Part shown: positions 7,964 to 16,698 of the stretch, piece by piece
Position numbering within the stretch: the stretch's first letter is position 1
Layout: each line of letters opens with the position of its first letter
NCBI GenBank assembly: GCA_000198515.1
Contig: FP929140.1
Span: 1,400,527-1,464,526 of the forward strand
DNA: 64,000 nucleotides
DNA from: a gamma proteobacterium HdN1
GTDB taxonomy: Bacteria; Pseudomonadota; Gammaproteobacteria; Pseudomonadales; Ketobacteraceae
Direction of reading: 5' to 3'
Made by a program: the position numbers and the translations under genes
The notes under the pieces: generated by a model
Seen by the model: only the letters and a program-made list of their open reading frames with translations
Database searches by the model: none
Told to the model about the DNA's origin: nothing

Positions 7964-9355
7964 ATGCAAAGACGCAAAGCCACCTTCAAACTCTACCCCA
8001 ACACTAGCCAGCAGAAAACACTGGAGGCATGGACGCGCCTGCACTGCGAGCTGTATAACGCCGGGCTTCAGGAGCGTATCGAGGCTTACCGCAAGGTCGG
8101 GAAATCGATCAGTTACTACGATCAGCAAAATGCCTTGCCTGAGATCAAGGCTTATCGCCCGGAGTTCATCGAACTGGGTAGCCACGCGCTACAGCAGACC
8201 CTGCGGCGGCTGGACTTGGCCATGCAGGCGTTCTTCCGCCGCGTCAAGAGCGGAGAATCCCCCGGCTTTCCCCGTTTCAAATCCGCCGCCCGCTTCTCTG
8301 GATTCAGTTACCCCGACTCGGCAGGCTGGAAATTATTTCAACAGGGCAGTCGAGGTGCGACGTTGCGGTTGGGTAGCGGCAAAAACGCCATGATGATACG
8401 CGCTCGTGGCCAGCATCGCTTTGCCGAGTTCCAGCCTAATGACGTGACGATCACCCGCCGTAATGGTCAGTGGTTTGCCTCGGTGACTTTGCGCGTGTCC
8501 GATGAAGTATGCGCCCGCGAGCGCAGCGGCGATCAACAGCGGGGCGTCGATTTTGGCATCACCGATTGGGCGACCTTTGAGGATGGTACGACGATAAAAA
8601 ATCCGCGCTTCATGCGCAAGGAGCTACCCAAGCTTGCCGAGCTGCAACGGCAGCGTGCCCGCAAAAAGAAAGGCTCCTGCCGCTACAAGCGCCTAACGAA
8701 ACAGCTTGGGCAATTACACGAACGTATCGCTAATTTGCGCCGGGATTTCATTCACAAGCAAACCACAAAACTTGTCGAAACCTGCGCGGTGATCGCCACC
8801 GAAGAACTCAAGCCCAAGAACATGAGTGGCAGCGCGAAAGGAACGGCAGAAAATCCCGGTAAACGGGTTAGACAAAAGGCCGGACTCAACCGGGAGATTC
8901 TCTCGGCCAGTTTCGGCATGGCGCACCAAATGCTTGCGTACAAACCGGAAGAAGCTGGTACGCGACTGCATTTGGCAAATACGCGCCAACTCAAGCCATC
9001 GCAGCGGTGTTGTGCCTGCTGGGCGCTTACGCCAAAGACCTTGGCGGAGCGAACCCATGTATGTCAGCACTGCGGGCATACCATGCCGCGCGATCAAAAC
9101 AGTGCAGCGGTGGTACTCATCGACGCACATGTGATTCCCGAAAGGGACACGCCTGGGACGGGCGTGGCGGCGAGATCAAAGCCTCTGGCGCGGCAACGCG
9201 CCAAGTCGAGGTCGAAGACCCGCGAAACCCCCCACTACAACCGCGTTAGCGGTTTAGTGGGGGGAGAGTTCATGTCCAACGGAACGAAAACGCACGCGAA
9301 CGCGGCTGGATGCTTGCTATCAAACTTGAGTCGCGATTTGGCCGACCGCTGCTAA
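7964..9355 (+). CDS. tnpB: TnpB, IS200/IS605 (IS1341-type) RNA-guided nuclease
   Basis: TnpB proteins are RuvC-fold nucleases guided by an RNA from the element's right end. The N-terminal part (RRKATFKLYPNTSQQKTLEAWTR) is typical. RuvC residues are visible in GVDFGITDW, ATEELKPKNM and MPRDQNSA; a zinc finger is formed by CCAC and CQHC. No TnpA is present. The last 80 or so residues after RDQN are unusual and overlap the palindrome at 9228-9264, so the natural C-terminus may be read through the right-end/guide-RNA region. Confidence 0.88.
   Translation: MQRRKATFKLYPNTSQQKTLEAWTRLHCELYNAGLQERIEAYRKVGKSISYYDQQNALPEIKAYRPEFIELGSHALQQTLRRLDLAMQAFFRRVKSGESPGFPRFKSAARFSGFSYPDSAGWKLFQQGSRGATLRLGSGKNAMMIRARGQHRFAEFQPNDVTITRRNGQWFASVTLRVSDEVCARERSGDQQRGVDFGITDWATFEDGTTIKNPRFMRKELPKLAELQRQRARKKKGSCRYKRLTKQLGQLHERIANLRRDFIHKQTTKLVETCAVIATEELKPKNMSGSAKGTAENPGKRVRQKAGLNREILSASFGMAHQMLAYKPEEAGTRLHLANTRQLKPSQRCCACWALTPKTLAERTHVCQHCGHTMPRDQNSAAVVLIDAHVIPERDTPGTGVAARSKPLARQRAKSRSKTRETPHYNRVSGLVGGEFMSNGTKTHANAAGCLLSNLSRDLADRC
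9228..9264. repeat. Right-end palindrome of the TnpB element
   Basis: CCCCCCACTA pairs perfectly with TAGTGGGGGG, and AACCGC with GCGGTT, around a GTTA loop. It sits near the 3' end of tnpB, where IS200/IS605 elements have the hairpin that belongs to the right end and to the guide RNA. Confidence 0.7.
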
Positions 9356-9362
9356 AAGATCG

Positions 9363-9767
9363 TTAGAACTTTTCTCGGAAGCCTTCAGCGATTTTTTCTA
9401 GCTCATCCATTAAACCAGTGTCCCTGTCCGTTCCTGCGACATCATTGGGCTTGAGGTGATCCCAGTGCTTGATGATCGCAATCAGCAAGTAGGCGGTGCG
9501 GTCGAAGAACCCTGGACAGTAAACCAGTACATAACCGCTGGTCCGCTTAAATTGCACCAATTTGAGCGGGAACCCTTTTTCCTTAAAATGCAGATGCTGC
9601 AATTCTAGGTACGAGCGGTTATGGGTGAATTTGTAGGGAACATCCCGACCGAAGGTGATGGGCAGGCCCTTTCTTTCCTTGTACGCCCTGAAGTCATCCA
9701 CCAAGGCTTTAGTTTTTTGCTCGCCCAATGTGTCTTTCAAGTCGCGGTGCGTGAAGATTCTTACCAC
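9363..9767 (-). CDS. yafO: YafO-family mRNA interferase toxin
   Basis: The 134-residue protein matches YafO along its length: an N-terminal helix region ending DFRAYKERKGLPITFGRD, a central VQFKRTSGYVLVYCPGFFDRTAYLLIAIIKHWDH block and the C-terminal EKIAEGFREKF. In E. coli YafO cleaves ribosome-associated mRNA. The GTG start at 9767 overlaps the stop of the small ORF upstream (TGGTAA) and is preceded by AAAGGA. The antitoxin lies one gene further upstream. Confidence 0.85.
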   Translation of the reverse strand: MVRIFTHRDLKDTLGEQKTKALVDDFRAYKERKGLPITFGRDVPYKFTHNRSYLELQHLHFKEKGFPLKLVQFKRTSGYVLVYCPGFFDRTAYLLIAIIKHWDHLKPNDVAGTDRDTGLMDELEKIAEGFREKF

Positions 9768-9976
9768 TCGGGACGTCCTTTTTTCTTGGTCAACTTCTTC
9801 GCTAGGCGATCTGCGACTTTTTGCATCTCGCTGTCGGCCAAGAAAAAATTGCCGGTGGTGAACGGCAAAGTTTCCTGTTCCTCGAATTCACAAATCTCCA
9901 AGAGTCTGTCCTCTCATTCCTTTTTCTGAGTAAGCGCCCCCTTCTTCGCTGGAATATGGATGCTTTTCACGGCCAT
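9761..9976 (-). pseudogene. Small middle gene of the TA operon with an in-frame TGA
   Basis: Between antitoxin and toxin one frame is open for 72 codons except for a single TGA at 9916-9914 (codon 21). The ATG at 9976 overlaps the antitoxin's last codons and its TAA overlaps the toxin's GTG, so the whole frame is fitted between them as a coupled gene. The part after the TGA (MQKVADRLAKKLTKKKGRPEW) is basic. It could be a nonsense-mutated gene, or translation could restart at TTG codons after the stop. I do not recognise a family. Confidence 0.45.
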
Positions 9977-10281
9977 TCCTCGTAATCTCCTGCAGTTCCC
10001 TGCTTGAACTTGTTTGCTATTTCAGAGGTGATTTTATCCATGTCCAAGCCTTCGCCGGTGAACTTGGCCGGAATGCTTTTCAGCTCGGTAGTCCCCCGCT
10101 GGGCGAATTCGACGAACTTGATCATCTCTTCGAACATCTCGGCAGGCACGGCATAGAACTGGATCTGATTGTTGGACGACACAGCAATAGCATCCCCCTG
10201 GGCTTCCGCAAGGGCCGCACTGGGATTGGACTTGAACTTGCTAATCGGTGTGGTATAGCCACACATAATCTTCTGTAACAT
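9967..10281 (-). CDS. Phd/YefM (YafN)-type antitoxin
   Basis: The 104-residue protein has the fold pattern of the Phd/YefM family: ISKFKSNPSAALAEAQGDAIAVSSNNQIQFYAVPAEMFEEM is the N-terminal DNA-binding half, and the C-terminal acidic/amphipathic tail should bind the toxin. It lies upstream of a YafO-type toxin, so it is assigned as the antitoxin and probable autorepressor of the operon. Confidence 0.8.
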   Translation of the reverse strand: MLQKIMCGYTTPISKFKSNPSAALAEAQGDAIAVSSNNQIQFYAVPAEMFEEMIKFVEFAQRGTTELKSIPAKFTGEGLDMDKITSEIANKFKQGTAGDYEEWP

Positions 10282-10339
10282 GGCACGCTCCCGCCAACAC
10301 TGGTCATAAGAAGCTCTGTATTTAGGGACAAGTTTAGCT

Positions 10340-10660
<321 letters not shown>

Positions 10661-10668
10661 AGCCAAAA

Positions 10669-10694
10669 GGGGGAATTTCGCGGGCTTTGTTAAA
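10669..10694. repeat. Right terminal inverted repeat of the 2.9-kb element
   Basis: GGGGGAATTTCGCGGGCTTT followed by GTTAAA, the inverted copy of 7771-7796 with one mismatch. Confidence 0.8.
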
Positions 10695-10784
10695 CAAGTG
10701 CGACACTTCTCAATAACGAGTTGCCCCCAAGTTGCCCCTAGATTTTTTGGCATAGTCCAAAAAACGCTAACCCCTTGATTTTAT

Positions 10785-10861
10785 TGGTGCGCCCGACAGG
10801 ATTTGAACCTGTGGCCTCACCCTTAGGAGGGGTGCGCTCTATCCAGCTGAGCTACGGGCGC
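10785..10861 (-). tRNA. tRNA-Arg (anticodon CCT)
   Basis: Acceptor stem GCGCCCG/CGGGCGC, D-arm AGCTCAGCTGGATAGAGC, anticodon loop CTCCTAA giving CCT, T-loop GGTTCAAATCC, discriminator A and an encoded CCA. The downstream side (toward 10694) has GGGGGCAAC-type direct repeats (about 10722-10740), a pattern often seen near island integration sites. Confidence 0.95.
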
Positions 10862-10943
10862 GGGGAGGGTGGACTGTAGAACATCATGCCTTTTGAGTCA
10901 ATTCCAAGTTGTAGGCGTATCAGGGCGTTTTGTTGGGGGTGGG

Positions 10944-11735
10944 TTAGCGATCTTTGTCGCTCTGCAGCTCTTTTTCGCGGCGCTGTAAGTCGGTTAAGAA
11001 TTTACTGAGGCTGCGTTCGTGCATGCTTTCCATGCCGAGAAACATTATGCCGAGGCTGGTGGCTTTACGGCTTGGAAGGTAGTGAAAATGCATGAGTTGC
11101 GCTTGGCAGAAAATCTCTTGGCCGTGCGGCATTAGTAGCCGGCATACGGAATAGGTATCGCCTTGAATAGGTTCTGGATAGATTTGGCCTTCTACTAGGA
11201 TTCTTGCGCCAGTGGCAGAGATGTCTGTAGCGAGGCCGCTAAAAAAGGGTTTGGTTGCGTGGGTGAGGCTGATGGTAAGAATTACGCTCTCTGGCAGGGT
11301 GACACGATATGCGTTGCGTAGCTGTAGTTGTTCAATGGTGGTCGGGAAGTTGCACCAGTGCGCAGTGCCGTTCAGAAGTTCATCGGTTCGTAGGTAGTGG
11401 GCGGTAAATTTGTGGCGGATGCCGTCTACGATTGCAGTAAAAAATAACGGCATCCCTGGGGTAAGCAGTTTGGATGCGCTGGCAGGGTGTAATTCTTCGA
11501 GTGAAAATGTTTTGGTGCTTGGGTCAATCTGAAAAATTCCGGCGTGTATGGGGTATTGCTCAATTCCCTCTTCTGCCTCGCGGGTGACAAACTGGATGAG
11601 TTGGTGTTGCTCTTGGTAGCGTTTCAACCATTCGGCCACCATTTTTCCGTGGTTCAGGCTTTTGATACTGGTGGGGCGCCGCTCACCGCTGGTGAATAGT
11701 TCTTCGGTGAACCATTGCTTCAATTTGTCGAACAT
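10944..11735 (-). CDS. flgZ: PilZ-domain flagellar brake protein (YcgR/FlgZ type)
   Basis: The 263-residue protein has an N-terminal YcgR-type domain (about 40-145) and a C-terminal PilZ domain whose c-di-GMP motifs are both present: an RNAYR version of RxxxR and DISATGARI for (D/N)xSxxG. Such proteins slow the flagellar motor when c-di-GMP is high. It is the last gene of flgA-flgM-flgN-flgZ, as in pseudomonads. Confidence 0.85.
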   Translation of the reverse strand: MFDKLKQWFTEELFTSGERRPTSIKSLNHGKMVAEWLKRYQEQHQLIQFVTREAEEGIEQYPIHAGIFQIDPSTKTFSLEELHPASASKLLTPGMPLFFTAIVDGIRHKFTAHYLRTDELLNGTAHWCNFPTTIEQLQLRNAYRVTLPESVILTISLTHATKPFFSGLATDISATGARILVEGQIYPEPIQGDTYSVCRLLMPHGQEIFCQAQLMHFHYLPSRKATSLGIMFLGMESMHERSLSKFLTDLQRREKELQSDKDR

Positions 11736-11896
11736 GTCCTGTGGGTCGCCAAGCCTTGATAAATAGAGAGGGTTGCTTGTGTGACGAAATTTTGCCGTAA
11801 CGTGGAGGCTGTGAACATCATCTACGTTGTGTTCGCAGCCTCTTTGAGTTTAGCAGACTTGGCGGTGTTGGAAGGTTGGTTTAGGCAACCGTTGGC

Positions 11897-12391
11897 TTAG
11901 GCAACAGCGAGTTGGCGGGTGGTTTGAACGTAACCGCGCCCACCTTTTGCAGTGTAAACGTATTGCGCGTTCGCTTGGCCACGAAATAGGGCCATGATGC
12001 GATCGCTTGCTTGCTGCGTGTGGTTCAAAATCCGGCCATTGATTTCGTTGGCGGTACGGCAGCGCTGGAGCAAGGTTTTGCGTTCGTCCCAAAGAAGGGC
12101 GAAAGGGGAGCGCCAAGGGCTTGGAAGTTGTTCGCAGAAGGTGTCAAAACCTTCTTGGCCAAGGTCGAGTTCCAGTGTTTGCATCAGCGATTGGCGAGCC
12201 ACTTCAAGATCGTTGACTTCCGAAAGGTGTTGATGCTTGGTCTTTTGTAGTAGCGATAGGCCGTCAAAATTCCGCTGTTCAAGCGCTTCGCGTTCGTATT
12301 TTAGTTGCTCTAATGTCGCGTTGGCGGCGTTGACTTGATGTTGCAGTAAGGATTTGAGTTTCTGTGCATCCTTGGGAGTTACATTAGCCAT
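11897..12391 (-). CDS. flgN: FlgN flagellar export chaperone
   Basis: A 164-residue, mostly helical protein. FlgN binds the hook-filament junction proteins FlgK and FlgL in the cytoplasm before export. The assignment rests on size, the coiled-coil N-terminus (QHQVNAANATLEQLKYEREALEQ), the C-terminal block NEINGRILNHTQQASDRIMALFRG, and position directly after flgM. Confidence 0.85.
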   Translation of the reverse strand: MANVTPKDAQKLKSLLQHQVNAANATLEQLKYEREALEQRNFDGLSLLQKTKHQHLSEVNDLEVARQSLMQTLELDLGQEGFDTFCEQLPSPWRSPFALLWDERKTLLQRCRTANEINGRILNHTQQASDRIMALFRGQANAQYVYTAKGGRGYVQTTRQLAVA

Positions 12392-12572
12392 GACTCGTCT
12401 CCACTTGGCGGTTCTTAACGATGATGGCTTTAGCGGAGCAAGTTCTATGCCGTTTGTGGTTTTTGCTTGAAAGTGGGGGCGAAGTGTGGGGTTTGTAGCA
12501 GGGGGGGCGTGGCAAGAGCGAGGTGGGGGTGATAAAAGCGAGCTAGCGCGGCGGAGAGAACGAGGTTAAGCA

Positions 12573-12600
12573 CCGTGTTGACGAGGTCTTCGCAACACGG
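12573..12600 (-). other. Strong hairpin after flgM
   Basis: CCGTGTTG pairs with CAACACGG, extended by CGA/TCG, two bases past the flgM stop. There is no T run, so it is more likely an mRNA-stabilising or processing hairpin between flgM and flgN than a terminator. Confidence 0.5.
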
Positions 12601-12602
12601 GA

Positions 12603-12965
12603 CTAGAAGGATAAGGCGCTGTCGCTATCCAGCATGCGCTCGGCAATGCGCTGCGGGTTTGGCTGATAAGTGCCCTTGGCGATAGAAGATTTTAGCGCTT
12701 CGATCTTTTCGCGGTTGACGGGAGCAGAACTATCTTGCTGGCTTTGTACGCGGCTAAGAATGCGCGCCTCGTTGCTGAGCATTACGGTGTCTTGCCGAGG
12801 AGCGGCAGAGGTTTGCCGCGCATTGGTGAGCGCGTCCTGCCCAGCAGCATTGGTTCGTGCTGCTTGCGCCGCTTGAGCGCCTGCTTGATTTGCAGATCCG
12901 GGCCTGCCGGTTTTGCTTGCGACGTCTTTGCTATCGACGCCTTTTCCAAAGTTGTTGATTTCCAT
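12603..12965 (-). CDS. flgM: FlgM anti-sigma-28 factor
   Basis: FlgM holds FliA (sigma-28) inactive until hook completion lets it be exported. The 120-residue protein starts MEINNFGKGVD, has a disordered alanine/glutamine-rich middle, and ends with the conserved sigma-binding part VNREKIEALKSSIAKGTYQPNPQRIAERML. A near-perfect FliA promoter lies about 50 bases upstream. Confidence 0.92.
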   Translation of the reverse strand: MEINNFGKGVDSKDVASKTGRPGSANQAGAQAAQAARTNAAGQDALTNARQTSAAPRQDTVMLSNEARILSRVQSQQDSSAPVNREKIEALKSSIAKGTYQPNPQRIAERMLDSDSALSF

Positions 12966-13010
12966 GGACGAATACCTCGTTCCGGAACAAATACTGTTGC
13001 CTTACCCTCT

Positions 13011-13037
13011 TTATCGGCAAGCTTTACGTTGACTTTA
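13011..13037 (-). promoter_or_regulatory. FliA (sigma-28) promoter of flgMN
   Basis: On the minus strand TAAAGTCA (13037-13030) and GCCGATAA (13018-13011) are separated by exactly 11 bases, matching TAAAGTTT-N11-GCCGATAA. It lies between flgA and flgM, so flgM can be made from FliA in a feedback loop as well as by read-through from flgA. Confidence 0.85.
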
Positions 13038-13204
13038 GAGGTTTTTGTGCCTTTTAGATAGAGATTTTTTGTGAGGGGATACTTCTTCGCGAAGCTGCGT
13101 GGTTCCGTGGCTCCCGTGTGCTGCCTACGTTGCTCTACATTAGAGTAGTTCAATTTGCAGGAGGATGTGCAGGTGAGTGGAGGGCAGTTCCGAAGGAAGA
13201 ATCA

Positions 13205-14005
13205 TTACAGGGGAATGTTGATGGTGTTATCACTAATAATGGTGCCTTCGACGGTACGGCCGGATGTGCTGTTCTTTACGCGGACGATCTCGCCGATGGC
13301 GCCGCTTGCGAGTGCGACGCCGGCGGTACGAATGGAAAACTGCGTGTTTCCTGCTTCAATGATTACGGCCTGCCCACGCTGGATAACGTCAGGGTTTTTC
13401 AGCATGGTGTGTGTCAAGACTTGATTCGCTGCGATGGATCGTTTTGCGAGTAAGCCTTTTGTGTCAGAGATGCGAGTATAAAAGCCGCTGGCGCTTGGGG
13501 TAATTTCAGTTTCGCGTAGTTCAACCGCTTGGGTGTCAATAATCTGGCCGCGGCTGATGGGGATTTTTGCGATCACGGCGTTTTGATAGGTGCGAAGCGT
13601 TGCAGCCATCATAAAGCTCCAACCTTTTGTTTGGCATTCTACTTTTACCGTGAGGCGCCCACTGCTGCGGCCGTTAAGTGCCTGAACTGTCGGGGTTTGT
13701 GGGCAAACGGGAAGCTGTAGGCGGGGGTCAATTGGGTTCCACTCGCCTTTGATTCTCACGCCCTTTGCCTTGCTCTGCGCTTGCTCGACGAACGCCAAAA
13801 GTGCGCGGTTCACTTGTTCTCTGAGCGTAAGGGGTTGAGTCGGGGTGGGTGCATCCTCTGCGAAGGTGGGTGTAATAACGGAGATCAAAAAAATGGATGC
13901 TAATGCTAGTGCGCTAACCAGCAGGCGAGCGTGTCGTGCTCCGCGCAGGATGAGTGGCGCATGAGGATTTGGGTGATTCAATTTTTTTGTTCGCATTCTG
14001 TTCAT
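13205..14005 (-). CDS. flgA: FlgA, P-ring assembly chaperone
   Basis: FlgA is a periplasmic chaperone for assembly of the P ring from FlgI. The chosen ATG (14005, 266 aa) leaves a basic N-terminus and a signal peptide (LLVSALALASIFLISVITPTFAED). The C-terminal part has the SAF fold: ISRGQIIDTQAVELRE, then LLAKRSIAANQVLTHTMLKNPDVIQRGQAV, ending GRTVEGTIISDNTINIPL, a classic FlgA ending split here by wording only. The upstream extension to 14224 would overlap cheV and is unlikely. Confidence 0.92.
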   Translation of the reverse strand: MNRMRTKKLNHPNPHAPLILRGARHARLLVSALALASIFLISVITPTFAEDAPTPTQPLTLREQVNRALLAFVEQAQSKAKGVRIKGEWNPIDPRLQLPVCPQTPTVQALNGRSSGRLTVKVECQTKGWSFMMAATLRTYQNAVIAKIPISRGQIIDTQAVELRETEITPSASGFYTRISDTKGLLAKRSIAANQVLTHTMLKNPDVIQRGQAVIIEAGNTQFSIRTAGVALASGAIGEIVRVKNSTSGRTVEGTIISDNTINIPL

Positions 14006-14135
14006 TTGTTCAATATCGCCTATGCTCAATAGTGGCGCTCTCAAAGTTGTAAGCAAATGCCGTGCCGTAAAAAAGCGGATATTTTTTAAGAGTGCCACGA
14101 TTGCGGCGATTGATTTTTCGTGTGGGAGCAAGTGT

Positions 14136-15083
14136 ATGGCTGGAGTTCTGGATACCGTCGACCAGCGAACAAAGCTGGTGGGGCAGAATCGGCTGGAGCT
14201 ATTGTTGTTTCGGTTGGAAGGCAACCAGATTTACGGCATTAACGTGTTCAAGGTGCGCGAGGTTTTGCAGTGCCCGAAACTCACGGAATTGCCAAAGCGC
14301 CATCCTGTGGTGCGCGGCATTGCGCATATTCGCGGCGCGACGATCTCCGTAATGGATATGAATTTGGCGATGGGAAACTCGCCCTTGGAGAATATTGAAA
14401 GCTGCTTTGTGATCATCTCCGAATACAACATGAATGTGCAGGGTTTTTTGGTTAAGGCAGTTGAACGCATTGTAAATTTAAATTGGGAAAATATTCATCC
14501 GCCGCCACGGGGCGCGGGCCGCAATAGCTATTTGACGGCGGTAACGGAACTCGACAATAAAATTGTCGAAATCATTGACGTCGAAAAAATTCTCTCGGAA
14601 GTTTCGCCAATGCGAGAGGAGTTTCGAGCCGTGGTGCCAGAAGCGCACGAATCGGCGAATCTTGGCGAGTTAGCGGTATTGGTGGCGGATGATTCCAGTG
14701 TTGCGCGCAAACAGATTCGGCGTTGTGTGGAACAGTTGGGTTTGCAGGTGCATACGGTAAATGATGGACGCGCTGCGCTCGATCATTTGCAGGAGCTGGC
14801 CGCGGCCGGGGAGGATGTCAGCAAGCGTTACGTGATGCTGATTTCTGATATTGAGATGCCGGAAATGGATGGTTATACGCTTACCGCGTCAATTCGTGAG
14901 GATTCGCGCTTGGCAGGGCTGCATGTGCTTTTACATACATCGCTAAGTGGCGTGTTCAATCAGGCGATGGTTAAGCGGGTCGGGGCGGATGATTTTCTGC
15001 CGAAATTCAAACCGGAAGTTCTGTCGGAGAAGGTGCAGGAACGTGTGAATCACGCGCTTGGAATTACTCATCAACAGCATTGA
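14136..15083 (+). CDS. cheV: CheV chemotaxis coupling protein
   Basis: CheV joins a CheW-like coupling domain (about 15-165; LLLFRLEGNQIYGINVFKVRE...RHPVVRGIAHIRGATISVMDM) to a receiver domain (about 185-310; VLVADDSSVARKQI, with phosphoacceptor Asp in LISDIEMPEMDG, and K in FLPKF). The ATG at 14136 has GGGAG 8 bases upstream and is preferred to the ORF start at 14022. It is divergent from flgA and leads into cheR. Confidence 0.95.
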   Translation: MAGVLDTVDQRTKLVGQNRLELLLFRLEGNQIYGINVFKVREVLQCPKLTELPKRHPVVRGIAHIRGATISVMDMNLAMGNSPLENIESCFVIISEYNMNVQGFLVKAVERIVNLNWENIHPPPRGAGRNSYLTAVTELDNKIVEIIDVEKILSEVSPMREEFRAVVPEAHESANLGELAVLVADDSSVARKQIRRCVEQLGLQVHTVNDGRAALDHLQELAAAGEDVSKRYVMLISDIEMPEMDGYTLTASIREDSRLAGLHVLLHTSLSGVFNQAMVKRVGADDFLPKFKPEVLSEKVQERVNHALGITHQQH

Positions 15084-15125
15084 TTTCTGACGACGTACAC
15101 TAATGACAGGGATTTACTGACAATT

Positions 15126-15971
15126 ATGTCTTTCGAAGCCAGCAGTAGGTCGCGCTTTAACGATGCGGATTATGCGATTTTTCGGCAGTTTCTTGAAAAA
15201 TCGTGCGGCATTCTGTTGGGTGAGAATAAAAATTATTTGATTGACAGTCGGTTGCGCAAGATTCTGTCAGATCAGAAAATTTCGTCTTTGGCCGATCTTG
15301 TGCGACTGGTGGAGCGGCGTGGGAATGAGCTGCTCCGACAGACTGTGATTGATGCGATGACGACAAACGAGACGCTGTGGTTTCGTGATCGGCATCCTTT
15401 TGAGTATTTCTCGTCTACTTTATTGCCGGAGCTGATGCAGTCTTCGGATGTGGTTGGCCGGATCTGGTGTGCGGCTTCTTCTACGGGGCAGGAGCCTTAC
15501 ACAATATCGATGTGCATTGATGAGTATCGCAAAAAGAATCCTTTGGTGAGGCGTGATGTTTCGATTCTTGCTACGGATATTTCAGCGGGGGTATTGGAAC
15601 AGGCGCGCTCGGGAGTTTACGATTCTCTCGCGATCAATCGGGGATTGTCTCAAGATCGCTTAAGCCGCTACTTTAAGGCGCTGCCCAACAATCAGTGGGA
15701 GGTGAAGCCGGAAATTCGCCAACGTGTTGAGTATAGGCAATTGAATCTTAAGGATAGCCTGGCAAGCCTTGGCCGCTTTGATGTGGTGTTTTGCCGCAAC
15801 GTGTTGATTTATTTCTCGACAGATTTGCAGGCGGAGATTCTGCGAAAAATACACGGAGTTCTGAAGCCCAACGGGCATTTGTTCCTGGGTGGTTCTGAAA
15901 CCCCAAAAGGGTTGTCGCAATATTTTTCGATGCGGTATTACACGCCGGGCGTGATTTACCAAAAAAAGTAG
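15126..15971 (+). CDS. cheR: CheR chemoreceptor glutamate methyltransferase
   Basis: CheR methylates chemoreceptor glutamates with S-adenosylmethionine. The 281-residue protein has the N-terminal helical domain (FRQFLEKSCGILLGENKNYLIDSRL), then the methyltransferase fold with AASSTGQEPYTISM at the SAM site, ATDISAGVLEQA, and VVFCRNVLIYFS. It follows cheV by 42 bases. Confidence 0.95.
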   Translation: MSFEASSRSRFNDADYAIFRQFLEKSCGILLGENKNYLIDSRLRKILSDQKISSLADLVRLVERRGNELLRQTVIDAMTTNETLWFRDRHPFEYFSSTLLPELMQSSDVVGRIWCAASSTGQEPYTISMCIDEYRKKNPLVRRDVSILATDISAGVLEQARSGVYDSLAINRGLSQDRLSRYFKALPNNQWEVKPEIRQRVEYRQLNLKDSLASLGRFDVVFCRNVLIYFSTDLQAEILRKIHGVLKPNGHLFLGGSETPKGLSQYFSMRYYTPGVIYQKK

Positions 15972-15972
15972 T

Positions 15973-16077
15973 TTCTCACTTCTCACTTCTCACTTCTCAC
16001 TTCTCACTTCTCACTTCTCACTTCTTACTTCTTACTTCTTACTTCTTACTTCTTACTTCTTACTTCTCACTTCTTAC
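15973..16077. repeat. Fifteen tandem copies of a 7-bp repeat
   Basis: The sequence is 105 bases of head-to-tail TTCTNAC units: seven TTCTCAC, six TTCTTAC, one TTCTCAC, one TTCTTAC. It starts 2 bases after the cheR stop and ends 212 bases before flgB. There are no spacers, so it is not a CRISPR array. Confidence 0.97.
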
Positions 16078-16209
16078 AGCCTGACTTGTCGGCAACGGAT
16101 TTGCCGCTACGGAAAAAAACTTCCTGCTGTAATTGCCGCCCTTTGCCTTGATGGCGCCTTGGTTGGCGTTTTTGCGGCGATGGATCCCGTAGAACCGGAG
16201 TTTATCGGT

Positions 16210-16226
16210 TTGGCACGTTCATTGTA
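16210..16226 (+). promoter_or_regulatory. Sigma-54 promoter of flgBCDE
   Basis: TTGGCACG (16210-16217), four bases, then TTGTA (16222-16226) match the -24/-12 pattern of RpoN promoters, 62 bases upstream of the flgB start. RpoN with FleQ/FlrC-type activators commonly drives class II/III flagellar genes. Confidence 0.75.
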
Positions 16227-16288
16227 TGTAATCGCGTGAATGGACAGAGTTCCGACTGCCAAGGATGGCGATTTTGGAGGGTGAGCGT

Positions 16289-16696
16289 ATGGCAATCAAT
16301 CTGGATAAGGCTTTAGGCGTGTTTCCGCAGGCGATGGAGCTGCGTGGTCGGCGCGCCGAAATTCTTTCAAATAACCTTGCAAATGGTGATACGCCGGGAT
16401 TCCGTGCTCGTGATGTTGATTTCAAGGATGTACTTGGCGGAATGTTGGGGGATCCATCTGCCACGCCGTCTCCTGTCACGACGCAAAGTGGCCATGTGCA
16501 GGGCCTCTTAGTACCTGATTCAATTGATGGCCTGAAATATCGGCTGGCAGCTCAGCCATCGGTAGATGGAAATACGGTAGATATGCAAAAAGAGCGTACC
16601 GAGTTTGTACGCAATACGCAGGAATTTCAGGCAGCGCTTACCTTTCTGAATGGAAAAATCAAATCCTTGAATATGGCACTCAAGGGAGGTGAATAA
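16289..16696 (+). CDS. flgB: FlgB, flagellar proximal rod protein
   Basis: A 135-residue rod subunit with the rod-family N-terminus (AMELRGRRAEILSNNLANGDTPGFRARDVDF) and C-terminal helix (ERTEFVRNTQEFQAALTFLNGKIKSLNMAL). GGAGGGTGAG precedes the ATG at 16289, which I prefer to the in-frame ATG at 16265. First gene of flgBCDE. Confidence 0.95.
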   Translation: MAINLDKALGVFPQAMELRGRRAEILSNNLANGDTPGFRARDVDFKDVLGGMLGDPSATPSPVTTQSGHVQGLLVPDSIDGLKYRLAAQPSVDGNTVDMQKERTEFVRNTQEFQAALTFLNGKIKSLNMALKGGE

Positions 16697-16698
16697 TC

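Noticed and set aside
10695-10784. tRNA 3'-end duplication (att site) to pair with tRNA-Arg
   Set aside because: I searched by eye for a copy of the tRNA 3' end near 761 and near 7757 and found none.
13528-13720. Small plus-strand frame inside flgA
   Set aside because: It is antisense to the conserved SAF part of FlgA, with no start signal.
15973-16077. CRISPR array
   Set aside because: The repeats are 7 bases with no spacers and no cas gene is near.
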